Assembly: GCF_003094615.1 (NCBI RefSeq)
Contig: NZ_QDKO01000020.1
Span: 62,001 to 126,000, forward strand
Direction of reading: 5' to 3'
Length of the DNA: 64,000 nt
DNA from: Caulobacter radicis
GTDB lineage: Bacteria > Pseudomonadota > Alphaproteobacteria > Caulobacterales > Caulobacteraceae
Below, piece by piece: positions 56,559 to 64,000 of this stretch. The notes beneath the pieces are model-generated. The model had not been told where the DNA came from, ran no database searches, and saw nothing but the letters and a program-made list of their open reading frames with translations. Position 1 is the first letter of the stretch, and every line of letters starts with the position of its first letter. A program made the position numbers and the translations under genes.

Positions 56559-58520
56559 CTACCCCGCCGACCTCAGCGCGACGCCCTCGCCCCGCTCGGC
56601 CGCCAGGTACGCGGCCACCGCCTCCAGCGGCATCGGCCGGGCGAACAGGAAGCCCTGCACCACGCGGCAGCCCAGCGGCTGCAGCAGCACCAGTTGTTCC
56701 GGAGCCTCGACGCCCTCGACCACGCAGTCGAGGCCCAGGTTGCGGCAGAGGTCGAGGATAGTCTTGACGATGGCCCGGCGCTTGTCGGCCGCCTGCAGGC
56801 CGCGCATGAAGCTGCCGTCGATCTTCAGCTTGTCGATCGGCAGGCGGTGCACGTAGCTGAGGCTGGAATAGCCGGCCCCGAAGTCGTCCAGAGCGATCCG
56901 CACGCCCAGCGCCTTCAGGGTGGCCAGCGAGCGGGCGGCCTGGTCGAAGTCGCGCATGACCGCCGTCTCGGTGATCTCCAGGTCGATCCGCTCGGGGGCG
57001 ACGCCGCTCTCTTCGATGATCGCCACGATGCGGGCGATCTGCTCGGGCGAGGCGATGTCGCGGACCGACAGGTTGAACGACAGCCGCACGTCGTCGGGCC
57101 AGGTCGCCGCCGCCTTCAGCGCCCAGGACAGCAGCACCGGCGACATGGCCGCGATCAGGCCCGAACGCTCGGCCACCGGCACGAAGTCGCCGGGCGACAC
57201 CACGCCCAGGGTCGGGCTGGTCCAGCGGGCCAGGGCCTCGAAGCCGACGGTGCGTTCGCTCCTGATGTCGACCAGCGGCTGGAAGGCCAGGCTGAACTCG
57301 GCGTCCATGTCGGCATGGCGCAGGGCCTGCTCGATCAGGCCCGAGGCCTTGATCGCCGTCTCGTGGTCGGCCGAGAACACCACCGCCGCGCCGCGCACGT
57401 TCTGCTTGGCGTGATAGAGCGCGTAGTCGGCGCGCTCGTAGAGCAGGTTCGGCGCCGCGGCCGCGCTCGGATAGACGGCGAAGCCCACCGAGCCGGAGAC
57501 CTGGGCGGTGACGCCGGGAAAGCAGTAGGGCTCGCGCAGGGCCGCGCAAAGCTCCGCGCCCAGGGCTTGCAGGGCGTCGGCGTCGAGGTCGGCCTCGATG
57601 ATCAGGCCGTACTCGTCGCCGCCCAGCCGGGCCACGAACAGCGGCTGGCCGTGATCGCGGCTCAGGCGGTCGCCGGCCTCGACCAGCACCTTGTCGCCCA
57701 CCGCGTGGCCATAGGCGTCGTTGACCGGCTTGAAGCCGTCCAGGTCGATGACCCCGACGGCGAAGCGCGCGCCCGAGGCGGCCGCCGCGTCGGTCACCCT
57801 TTGCAGCCGGGCGAAGAACTGGCGACGGTTGGGCAGGCCGGTCAGGACGTCCAGATTGGCCAGGCGCAGGTAGTCGTCGCTGAGGCTCTGGATCTCGGCC
57901 TGGCGCTCCTCCAGGCCGCGCCGCGATTCCACCAGCCGCGAGAAGTCGCGATAGGCGATCAGCAGGATGACCAGCATGGTCACCGCCACCAGGGCCATGT
58001 TGAAGCCGATCGCCGCCAGCACCGGCTTGCCGCTGGCGATCAGGAAGACGGTGATCGGCCCCACGACGATGCCGGTCAGCAGGAAAGCCGCCGCCCGCAT
58101 GTGCATCAGGCAGAAGACGCAGCCGATGGCCGTGATGGCCATGTAGAACACGACGTGCGCCTGGGCGAAGGCGTCGCCATAGGGAAACAGGCTGAACGCC
58201 CACAGCGTGAAGCCCGCGCCCAGAATGCCGGCGAACACCATGGTCTGGCGCAGCAGGCGCTCGGCCCCGGCCGTGTCGATCGCCGTCCGGCGCGCCCGCC
58301 ACCAGATCACCAGCCGCGCCAGGCTGACCACCGCCAGCAGCCCAGGGAAGCCCAAGGTCAGCACCGGCGGCGAGCTGTGCAGGTGGGTGGCCGACAGAGC
58401 GATCGTGTTGACCAGCACCAGGGCGTACATCATCGGCACCTGGCGCGAGAAGGCGCGCACCTGGGCCCTCAGCAGCTCGGGGGTCGACGGGACGGGTCTT
58501 GGCCAGGGGAATCGGAGCAT
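56559..58520 (-). CDS. GGDEF-EAL protein with N-terminal membrane domain (c-di-GMP turnover)
   Basis: A 653-aa protein from the ATG at 58520 (MLRFPWPRPVPSTPELL); an ATG 14 codons upstream is possible. Residues ~28-190 hold about six membrane helices. Residues ~215-385 are a GGDEF domain with active-site GGDEY (300-304), no RxxD inhibitory site five residues before it, and the LDGFKPVNDAYGH nucleotide-binding segment. Residues ~395-645 are an EAL domain with FEALARW (428-430) and DDFGAGYSSLSY, the metal and catalytic residues appearing intact. Phosphodiesterase activity is likely; cyclase activity is possible despite Y for F. In Caulobacter such enzymes set motile-to-sessile choice. Confidence 0.93.
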   Translation of the reverse strand: MLRFPWPRPVPSTPELLRAQVRAFSRQVPMMYALVLVNTIALSATHLHSSPPVLTLGFPGLLAVVSLARLVIWWRARRTAIDTAGAERLLRQTMVFAGILGAGFTLWAFSLFPYGDAFAQAHVVFYMAITAIGCVFCLMHMRAAAFLLTGIVVGPITVFLIASGKPVLAAIGFNMALVAVTMLVILLIAYRDFSRLVESRRGLEERQAEIQSLSDDYLRLANLDVLTGLPNRRQFFARLQRVTDAAAASGARFAVGVIDLDGFKPVNDAYGHAVGDKVLVEAGDRLSRDHGQPLFVARLGGDEYGLIIEADLDADALQALGAELCAALREPYCFPGVTAQVSGSVGFAVYPSAAAAPNLLYERADYALYHAKQNVRGAAVVFSADHETAIKASGLIEQALRHADMDAEFSLAFQPLVDIRSERTVGFEALARWTSPTLGVVSPGDFVPVAERSGLIAAMSPVLLSWALKAAATWPDDVRLSFNLSVRDIASPEQIARIVAIIEESGVAPERIDLEITETAVMRDFDQAARSLATLKALGVRIALDDFGAGYSSLSYVHRLPIDKLKIDGSFMRGLQAADKRRAIVKTILDLCRNLGLDCVVEGVEAPEQLVLLQPLGCRVVQGFLFARPMPLEAVAAYLAAERGEGVALRSAG

Positions 58521-58614
58521 CGAGCGGTCGCGTTGATTGTCGCTCCGTCGTGCGCCCCGCATCTTTAAGGCTTGATGATCAGCCACTTGCGCCCGGTGTG
58601 GCGCGATGTCGCGG

Positions 58615-59994
58615 CTACAGCCGCCGGTAACCCGCCACCCGCCGCGCCCAGACGGCGTGGTCGTCGATGGCCGCGTCGTCCGGCAGGCCGGGAACCAGCG
58701 ACTCGGCCTCCAGCAGCCAGCGGTTGGCGTCGGCGTAGCGATCGGCGCGGCCAAAGCGCACCACGTCGTCGACCATGGCCCGCAGCAGCACGGTGGCGGC
58801 CAGCGGATAGCGGTGCTCCAGCAGCCGCGCGGCCGGCTCCAGCACCTCGGGCCGGTCGCCGTGCAGGGCCGGGCCGCGCTCCATCACCAGCCGAGACGCC
58901 TCGATCGCCGACGGCCACGCGGTCAGGAAGGCCAGGGCCTTGTACGGGTCGGGATAGGTCTGGGCGTAGACCAGGGCCTGCTCCTCGGCCTCGACGTCCT
59001 CGAAATCTGGCAGGCCCTTGAGGAAGGCGCGCAGGGCCTCGACCGAAAGGGTGGCCTTGAAGCTCGCCCAGCGCATGGCCTGGGCCTCCAGGGTCTCGCC
59101 GGCGGCCTCGAGCGCGGCGATGCGGGCCTCGCTCCAGGCGACGGCGCCGACATCGGCCTGTTCGGCCAGGCTCGGTCCGGGGGCCGATCGATCGAGCGCG
59201 GCCAGGGCCTGGGCCACCTGGCCGACGGCCAAGTAGCGCCGGGCGATCTGGGCCCCGATCGGCGGCAGCACCTGCTGCGAGGCGGTGAACAGGCCCGCGA
59301 AGCCCTCGACGTCGCCTTCCAGGTCGGCCAGCACCTGGGCGGCGGCGCGCAGGCGCGGGTCGGGACGGCGCTGGGCCGCCAGGCGTTCGCGCACCTTGCC
59401 GCGCAGCACGGCCACGGCGTCGTCGGCCAGGGCCGGCGCGGCGGCGCGCAGCAAATCCACCGACAGCTTGGTCGAGGCGCTTTCGACGAAGGCCAGCAGC
59501 GCATCGGCCAGGTAGCGGCTGTCCAGCGTCAGGGCCTTGGGCGACAGGCGGGCGACGTCGGCGACGGCCTGGTCGAACACGGCCTGCAGCTCGCCCTTGG
59601 GATCCTTGATCCGCCCTTCCAGGTCTTCGGAAACCCGCACCAGCCGCACCAGCACCGGCACGGCGATGTTGGGATCCAGCTCGCCCAGCTTGCCGCCGGC
59701 GGCCGCCCGGTGGGCGTCCAGGTCGCGGACGAAGTCCTTGAACTTGCGCCAGTTGATGCGCGCGCCGCTGCCGGCGATGGCGTCGATGCGCTTGTCGATC
59801 TCGGCGGCGAGGTCAGCCGCGCCCACCTCGCCCAGCAGGGCCAGCTTCAGGCGGCGCTTGATCGAGGCATGCCCATCGGCGACCTCGATCAGCAGCGCCG
59901 CCAGGGCCTCGGGGCCCAGATGCGCGAGATTGGCCGCGTTGACCGACTTGCGCGGCGCGGCCTTCTTGACGGCCTTGGGCTTGGGTTCGGCCAA
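58615..59994 (-). CDS. DUF6880 family protein
   Basis: A 459-aa soluble, all-helical protein. The N-terminal 60 residues (LAHLGPEALAALLIEVADGH, IKRRLKLALLGEVGAADLAA) and INWRKFKDFVRDLDAHRAAA match the DUF6880 pattern. The rest is a series of helical pairs like a TPR/HEAT solenoid (LARRYLAVGQVAQALAALDR-type). The N-terminal Lys-rich tail (PKPKAVKKAAPRKSV) could bind nucleic acid. The family has no known function. It lies 10 nt downstream of the DUF808 gene on the same strand. Confidence 0.75.
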   Translation of the reverse strand: MAEPKPKAVKKAAPRKSVNAANLAHLGPEALAALLIEVADGHASIKRRLKLALLGEVGAADLAAEIDKRIDAIAGSGARINWRKFKDFVRDLDAHRAAAGGKLGELDPNIAVPVLVRLVRVSEDLEGRIKDPKGELQAVFDQAVADVARLSPKALTLDSRYLADALLAFVESASTKLSVDLLRAAAPALADDAVAVLRGKVRERLAAQRRPDPRLRAAAQVLADLEGDVEGFAGLFTASQQVLPPIGAQIARRYLAVGQVAQALAALDRSAPGPSLAEQADVGAVAWSEARIAALEAAGETLEAQAMRWASFKATLSVEALRAFLKGLPDFEDVEAEEQALVYAQTYPDPYKALAFLTAWPSAIEASRLVMERGPALHGDRPEVLEPAARLLEHRYPLAATVLLRAMVDDVVRFGRADRYADANRWLLEAESLVPGLPDDAAIDDHAVWARRVAGYRRL

Positions 59995-60004
59995 CCGCCC
60001 TCTC

Positions 60005-60943
60005 CTAGTGCGCCGCCTTCTTGCGCGGAATGAAGTGCAGCACGCCGGCGATGACGCCGCCGACGATCAGGCCGACGATGGCCGAGCCGATCGCGGTGGC
60101 CAGCCAGCCGGTGACCGCGCCGACCCCCGGAACCTGGCCGGCGAAGTGCGAGGCGCCCTCCACCCAGGCCGGGATCGGCGTCAGGTGGAAGTGGTGCAGG
60201 CCGTGGACGATGATGCCGCCGCCGACCCACAGCATGGCCGCGGTGCCGATATAGGCCAGGCTGCTCATGGCCACCGGCATGGCCTTGACCAGGCCGCGGC
60301 CGAACTTCTGGGTGGGCGCGCGCGGGCTCTTGGCCATGTGCAGGCCGATGTCGTCCATCTTCACGATCAGGGCGACGACGCCATAGACCAGGATGGTGAT
60401 CACCACCCCGACCAGGGCCAGGGCGGCGGCCTGGATCGCCAGCGGCTTGTCGCTGACGTCGGCCAGGGCGATGGCCATGATCTCGGCCGACAGGATCAGG
60501 TCGGTGCGGATGGCGCCGGCGACCTTCTGCTTTTCCAGTTCCGGCCCGCTCAGCGCCAGTTCGTCGGTCGCGACCTCGTCCCCGTGGGGGACGAACATCT
60601 CGATGATCTTCTCGGTGGCCTCGAAGGCCAGATAGGCGCCGCCCAGCATCAGGATCGGCGTCACCGCCCAGGGCGCGAAGGCGCTGAGCGCCAGCGCGCC
60701 GGGCAGCAGGAACAAGAGCTTGTTGCGCAGCGAGCCGACGGCGATCTTGGCGACGATCGGCAGCTCGCGGTCGGGCGTGAAGCCCATGGCGTAGCCCGGG
60801 GTCACAGCGGCGTCGTCGACGACCACGCCCACGGCCTTGGTCCCCGCCTTGCCGGCGGCGGCGCCGATGTCGTCGACCGAGGCGGCGGCGATCTTGGCGA
60901 TGCCGGCGACGTCATCCAGAAGCGCGACGAGACCCGAGGGCAT
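60005..60943 (-). CDS. DUF808 family inner-membrane protein (YedI-like)
   Basis: A 312-aa protein from the ATG at 60943; the frame continues upstream without family similarity. It begins MPSGLVALLDDVAGIAKIAA, the DUF808 hallmark, followed by VVVDDAAVTPGYAMGF and ELPIVAKIAVGSLRNKLLFL. About six membrane helices are predicted (LLPGALALSAFAPWAVTPIL, AAALALVGVVITILVYGVVA, MLWVGGGIIVHGLHH and IVGLIVGGVIAGVLHF). Family function is unknown. Probably one transcript with the DUF6880 gene. Confidence 0.88.
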   Translation of the reverse strand: MPSGLVALLDDVAGIAKIAAASVDDIGAAAGKAGTKAVGVVVDDAAVTPGYAMGFTPDRELPIVAKIAVGSLRNKLLFLLPGALALSAFAPWAVTPILMLGGAYLAFEATEKIIEMFVPHGDEVATDELALSGPELEKQKVAGAIRTDLILSAEIMAIALADVSDKPLAIQAAALALVGVVITILVYGVVALIVKMDDIGLHMAKSPRAPTQKFGRGLVKAMPVAMSSLAYIGTAAMLWVGGGIIVHGLHHFHLTPIPAWVEGASHFAGQVPGVGAVTGWLATAIGSAIVGLIVGGVIAGVLHFIPRKKAAH

Positions 60944-61103
60944 GAAAGGACCTTGCGTGGATTCGGCCGCCCCACGCGGCCGGGAAGAGCGCCCTGCGTA
61001 AGGGCTCGCCGAGCGCGGGTAAAGAGCGCGGACGGCGATCGGGGGAGGAACGCCCACCCCAAGCCCCCGTTGCCTCGTCCCGGCCCAGGGCGTTGCCCCC
61101 TGC

Positions 61104-62264
61104 CTAGTCCCCAAAGCCCGCGCGCCGATCGGACTTCACCAGGACCCAGGCGGCCGCCAGCAGCACGACGCCGCTCCATGGCAGGCCCTCTGGCCCCTGC
61201 TCTCGCAGGATCAGGCCGCCGATCACGCCGCCGCAGGCGATCGCCAGGTTCCAGACGGTGACGATCATCGACTGGGCGACATCGGTCGCTTCCCCAGCGA
61301 CGCGAGCCGACGCCGTCTGGAACAGGGTGGCCGCGCCGCCGAAGGCCGCCCCCCAGACGGCGATCGCCGCCAGGACCAGCCAGGGCTTTGCGCCGAACAC
61401 GCCCAGCGCCAGCGCCGCCGCCAGAAACAGCCCGATGCTGGCCAGCGTCAGACCTCTCAGGCGGCGATCGACCTGCGCGCCCACCACCCAGATGCCGCCC
61501 AGCGCCACGACGCCGAACAGCAGCAGACCCGCGTCCACGCGATCGCCCAGCCCCGCCCTCTGCAACAGCGGCGCGATGTAGGTGTAGAGCACGTTGTGGG
61601 CCAGGACGAAGGCCAGGGTCACGGCCAGTATGGTCTTGAGGCCCGGCAGGGCGATGACCTGCTTCAAGGTCTTTCCCCGCGCGTCGGCCTGCCCGGGAAA
61701 GTCGGGAACGCCCCAGGCCACCCAGCCGACGAGCAGAAGACTGAGCCCGCTCATGATCATGAACACCGCGCGCCAGCCGATCACCGAGCCCAGCAGGGTC
61801 CCGGCCGGAATGCCGATCGCCAGGGCCAGCGGCGTGCCGACCATGGCCACCGCTATGGCCCGGCCGCGCAGGTGCTCCGGCGCCATGCGGCCCGCATAGC
61901 CGGCCAGCAGCGCCCAGACCAGTCCGGCGAACACGCCCGAGGCCAGGCGCGCCGCCAGCGTCAGGACATAGCTGTGCGACAGGGCCGTCACGGCGTTGGT
62001 CACCAGAAAGCCGCCGACCGCCAGCATCAGCAGCGGGCGCCGGCGCCATGTCCCGGTGGCCGCCGTCAGCGGAATGGCCGCGACCAGCGAGCCCAGCGCA
62101 TAGGCCGTCACCAGCTGGCCGGCCATGGCCTGCGACACCGCCAGATCCGCGCTGATCTCGGGCAGCAGTCCCGCGGGCAGGGCCTCGGTCAGGATGGTCA
62201 GGAACCCCGCCGTCGCCAGGGCCGAAAGGCTCCACAGCGGCAACCCCGCCCTGGGCCCTTCCAT
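61104..62264 (-). CDS. MFS transporter (DHA1, AraJ/Ydh-like)
   Basis: A 386-aa protein with about 12 helices. ATG 62264 has GAGG 5 nt upstream; a GTG at 62279 overlaps the preceding stop (GTGA) and could also be used. Early helix: LPLWSLSALATAGFLTILTE, ALPAGLLPEISADLAVSQAM as in the arabinose-efflux AraJ group. The loop 2-3 motif is reduced (TGTWRRRPLLMLAVGG). Motif C is AIGIPAGTLLGSVIGWRAVF. Coupled to a small monooxygenase gene and opposite a LysR gene, a common layout for export of a toxic quinone or drug after or during its modification. Confidence 0.9.
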   Translation of the reverse strand: MEGPRAGLPLWSLSALATAGFLTILTEALPAGLLPEISADLAVSQAMAGQLVTAYALGSLVAAIPLTAATGTWRRRPLLMLAVGGFLVTNAVTALSHSYVLTLAARLASGVFAGLVWALLAGYAGRMAPEHLRGRAIAVAMVGTPLALAIGIPAGTLLGSVIGWRAVFMIMSGLSLLLVGWVAWGVPDFPGQADARGKTLKQVIALPGLKTILAVTLAFVLAHNVLYTYIAPLLQRAGLGDRVDAGLLLFGVVALGGIWVVGAQVDRRLRGLTLASIGLFLAAALALGVFGAKPWLVLAAIAVWGAAFGGAATLFQTASARVAGEATDVAQSMIVTVWNLAIACGGVIGGLILREQGPEGLPWSGVVLLAAAWVLVKSDRRAGFGD

Positions 62265-62275
62265 CACCGCCTCGC

Positions 62276-62620
62276 TCACGAGGCCTGCTCCAGGCTCGGC
62301 AGGATCAGGTCGGTGACGCGATAGGTATGGAACTCGCTGCTGGAGACCTCGTCCAGGCGGCGGAACTTCTCGACGAACACGGGATCGGAGAAGAACTCGC
62401 CGACATTGCCTTCGTCGGCGATGGCCTCGATGTTCACCACCGTCAGGCCGTCGGTGCTCTTGGCCAGGTTGCTCCACAGGAAGCCCGGCTTGCCCGAGGC
62501 CAGGCGGACCACGTCCTGGATGATGGCGAAGGCCTCGTCCTGCAGGCCTGGCCGGGCATGGATGACGTTGACGATGAAGACGGTCGGCGTGGGCGCGGCG
62601 CTGAAGGCGGGCGTGAGCAT
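62276..62620 (-). CDS. Antibiotic-biosynthesis-monooxygenase (ABM) domain protein
   Basis: A 114-aa protein of the ABM ferredoxin-like fold (YgiN-type): VFIVNVIHARPGLQDEAFAI at the N terminus, then KPGFLWSNLAKSTDGLTVVN and DPVFVEKFRRLDEV. These small dimers oxidise quinols or other polyphenols without cofactors, or simply bind such compounds. It overlaps or abuts the MFS gene downstream, so the two are translationally coupled. The divergent LysR gene probably controls both. Confidence 0.85.
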   Translation of the reverse strand: MLTPAFSAAPTPTVFIVNVIHARPGLQDEAFAIIQDVVRLASGKPGFLWSNLAKSTDGLTVVNIEAIADEGNVGEFFSDPVFVEKFRRLDEVSSSEFHTYRVTDLILPSLEQAS

Positions 62621-62732
62621 GACGGAGTGTCCGAAGAAAGCGGCCCGATCGGCCGCGCCCCGGACACTGGCCGCGCGACAATCAGCGAAAAACAGGCCAC
62701 ACCTTCATTCAATTCGGACGTCCAAGTCCGCA

Positions 62733-63635
62733 ATGGATATCGCCATGGACAGCCTGGGCGCGCTGAACGTCTTCGTTCGGGTCACCGAAACCCGCAGTTT
62801 CACCGCCGCCGCCGGCCGCCTCGGCGTCTCGCCCTCGGCGGTCGGCAAGGCCATTGCGCGGCTGGAAGCCCAGCTTGGAACGCGCCTCTTCCACCGCAGC
62901 ACCCGCTCGGTGGCGCTGACCGCCGAGGGCGGCCTGCTGCTGGACCGCTGCCGGCGGATCTTCGCCGAGATCGATGCGCTGACGGGCGAGCTTTCGGCCT
63001 CGCGGGAAGCGCCGCGCGGCCGCCTGCGCGTCAGCTTCCCGCTGGTCGGCATGCTGCTGATGCCCACCCTGTCGGCGTTCATGCGGGCCTATCCCGAGAT
63101 CGAGCTCGACCTGGATTTCACCGACCGCATCGTCGACGTCATCGAGGAGGGCTTCGACGCCGTCGTCCGCACGGGCGAGGTCTCCGATTCCCGCCTGATG
63201 ACCCGCTCGCTCGGCTCGTTCGAGCACCGGGTGGTGGGCGCTCCCAGCTACTTCGAACGCCATGGAACGCCCCAGGCGCCCGAGGATCTCGCCAGCCACG
63301 CCTGCCTCCAGCACCGCTACCCCTCCACCGGCAAGCTGGAACGCTGGCCGCTGTATCGCGACGAGGTCTTCGTCGGCGACGGCCTGCCCACGGCCGTGAC
63401 CGCCAGCACGCTGGAGCCCCTGATCTATCTCGCCGAACAGGGACAGGGCGTCACCTGCGTCCCGCTGTTCTCGGTGCGCGCGCAGTTGGCCTCGGGCGCC
63501 CTGGTCTGCGTGCTGGAGCCCTTCCTGAAGAGCACGGGGATGTTCCGCGTCGTCTGGCCGTCCAACCGGCTGTTGACGCCCAAGGTCCGCGCCCTGGTCG
63601 ACTTTCTCGCGTCGGAACTGATGATCGCCGACTAG
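62733..63635 (+). CDS. LysR-family transcriptional regulator
   Basis: A 300-aa protein from the ATG at 62733; an ATG at 62745 would also serve, and no ribosome-binding site decides. The DNA-binding domain reads VFVRVTETRSFTAAAGRLGV, SPSAVGKAIARLEAQLGTRL, FHRSTRSVALTAEG. The effector domain is of the DmlR/CrgA type (LDFTDRIVDVIEEGFDAVVR). It is divergent from the ABM-MFS pair. TTCGGAC and GTCCG half-sites at 62713-62730 just before its start, and a GTGTCCG/CGGACAC pair at 62627-62633 and 62661-62667, are candidate binding sites. Its stop overlaps that of the next, convergent gene by 4 nt. Confidence 0.92.
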   Translation: MDIAMDSLGALNVFVRVTETRSFTAAAGRLGVSPSAVGKAIARLEAQLGTRLFHRSTRSVALTAEGGLLLDRCRRIFAEIDALTGELSASREAPRGRLRVSFPLVGMLLMPTLSAFMRAYPEIELDLDFTDRIVDVIEEGFDAVVRTGEVSDSRLMTRSLGSFEHRVVGAPSYFERHGTPQAPEDLASHACLQHRYPSTGKLERWPLYRDEVFVGDGLPTAVTASTLEPLIYLAEQGQGVTCVPLFSVRAQLASGALVCVLEPFLKSTGMFRVVWPSNRLLTPKVRALVDFLASELMIAD

Positions 63636-63922
63636 GACCGCCCCAGCCGCTTGCGGTTGGCCCGCACCTTGGCGCGATAGTGCTTGACCACCGCCCGCGT
63701 CGCCGCGTCGGGCGCCTGGGGCAGGCCGCCGGTCCAGAACTTCAGGCCGATGTCGGCGGCGGCGGCCATCTTCTCGGTGGTCATCCGCACCGCCTCGGCC
63801 TGGGCCCTGGCCCCGCCGCCGGCCAGGACCATGGTCCGCAGGCCGATGACGGTCGAGGCCTCCAGGCCCAGGGCCCAGGCGTCCAGCATCGTCGAGGGCC
63901 AGTCTTCCTTGCGGCGCGCCAT
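63632..63922 (-). CDS. Hypothetical small helical protein
   Basis: A 96-aa protein that begins MARRKEDWPSTMLDAWALGL and continues with an amphipathic, Ala-rich helix (RAQAEAVRMTTEKMAAAADI) and a basic end (VVKHYRAKVRANRKRLGRS). No signal peptide. The single long amphipathic helix with little else recalls phasin-like PHA-granule proteins, but no diagnostic motif is seen, so the family stays open. It converges on lysR with a 4-nt stop overlap. The remaining 78 nt to the window end hold nothing I can identify. Confidence 0.65.
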   Translation of the reverse strand: MARRKEDWPSTMLDAWALGLEASTVIGLRTMVLAGGGARAQAEAVRMTTEKMAAAADIGLKFWTGGLPQAPDAATRAVVKHYRAKVRANRKRLGRS

Positions 63923-64000
63923 GGCGGGTCTCCATTGCCTGCAAAGGGATCGCGCGAGGCCTCGCCCCGGTTCCGCGGCGGATGCGACATCGACGAACTC

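Overview
The window is high-GC (roughly 70% by eye) alphaproteobacterial chromosome. Three large TonB-dependent receptors (TBDRs), a FecI/FecR pair, a NodT-EmrA-EmrB type efflux operon, dense gene packing and several families of intergenic palindromic repeats suggest Caulobacteraceae, most likely Caulobacter or a close relative. This is inference from gene content; there is no rRNA here to confirm it.

Layout. 1-13449 is a catabolic region: an SMP-30-like protein (cut by the window edge), a class C beta-lactamase-like hydrolase, a Rieske oxygenase, a DUF2141 protein, an HMG-CoA-lyase-like enzyme, a TBDR, both hydantoinase/oxoprolinase subunits, a class III CoA-transferase and a cysteine hydrolase of the isochorismatase fold. 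It probably handles a cyclic amide or a branched dicarboxylic acid; the substrate is unknown. 13446-18960 holds a Sel1-like lipoprotein and a TetR regulator divergent from a three-gene MFS tripartite efflux operon. 19204-25100 is a cell-surface-signalling locus (fecI-fecR-TBDR) followed by a phytase-like histidine acid phosphatase. 25198-34311 is a carbohydrate locus: GH30, GH3, TBDR, a LacI regulator with a perfect 16-bp operator, and a divergent sugar MFS transporter, probably for beta-glucan.

The most unusual part is 34470-43516: ten tightly packed plus-strand genes, most joined by 1-8 nt overlaps. Five to six encode paralogous cytoplasmic proteins with a shared helix and an LG-F/Y-xPTFY motif. 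Other products are an L7/L12-like repeat protein, a TPR protein, an OmpA-domain protein without a signal peptide, a protein with five 12-residue repeats, and two PASTA-domain proteins. Two tandem pentapeptide-repeat paralogues (43725-46354) converge on it. I do not recognise a described system with this content.

46522-54470 is mainly housekeeping: gpmA, a phosphomannomutase/phosphoglucomutase, a META-type lipoprotein with an apparent frameshift in its signal peptide, a single-domain response regulator, upp, wrbA, a pirin and its divergent LysR regulator. Between upp and wrbA lie an unlisted 26-aa membrane peptide and a minus-strand candidate small RNA with two C-rich, anti-Shine-Dalgarno-like loops and a terminator. 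tRNA-Leu(CAA) at 54661 is followed by a lower-GC segment with a NYN-domain gene that looks acquired. 55765-63922 has small proteins of unknown function, a GGDEF/EAL protein, DUF6880 and DUF808 proteins, and an MFS/monooxygenase pair opposite a LysR gene. Gene-free stretches are short; only 51575-52046 and 54746-55088 exceed 300 nt, and both are described.
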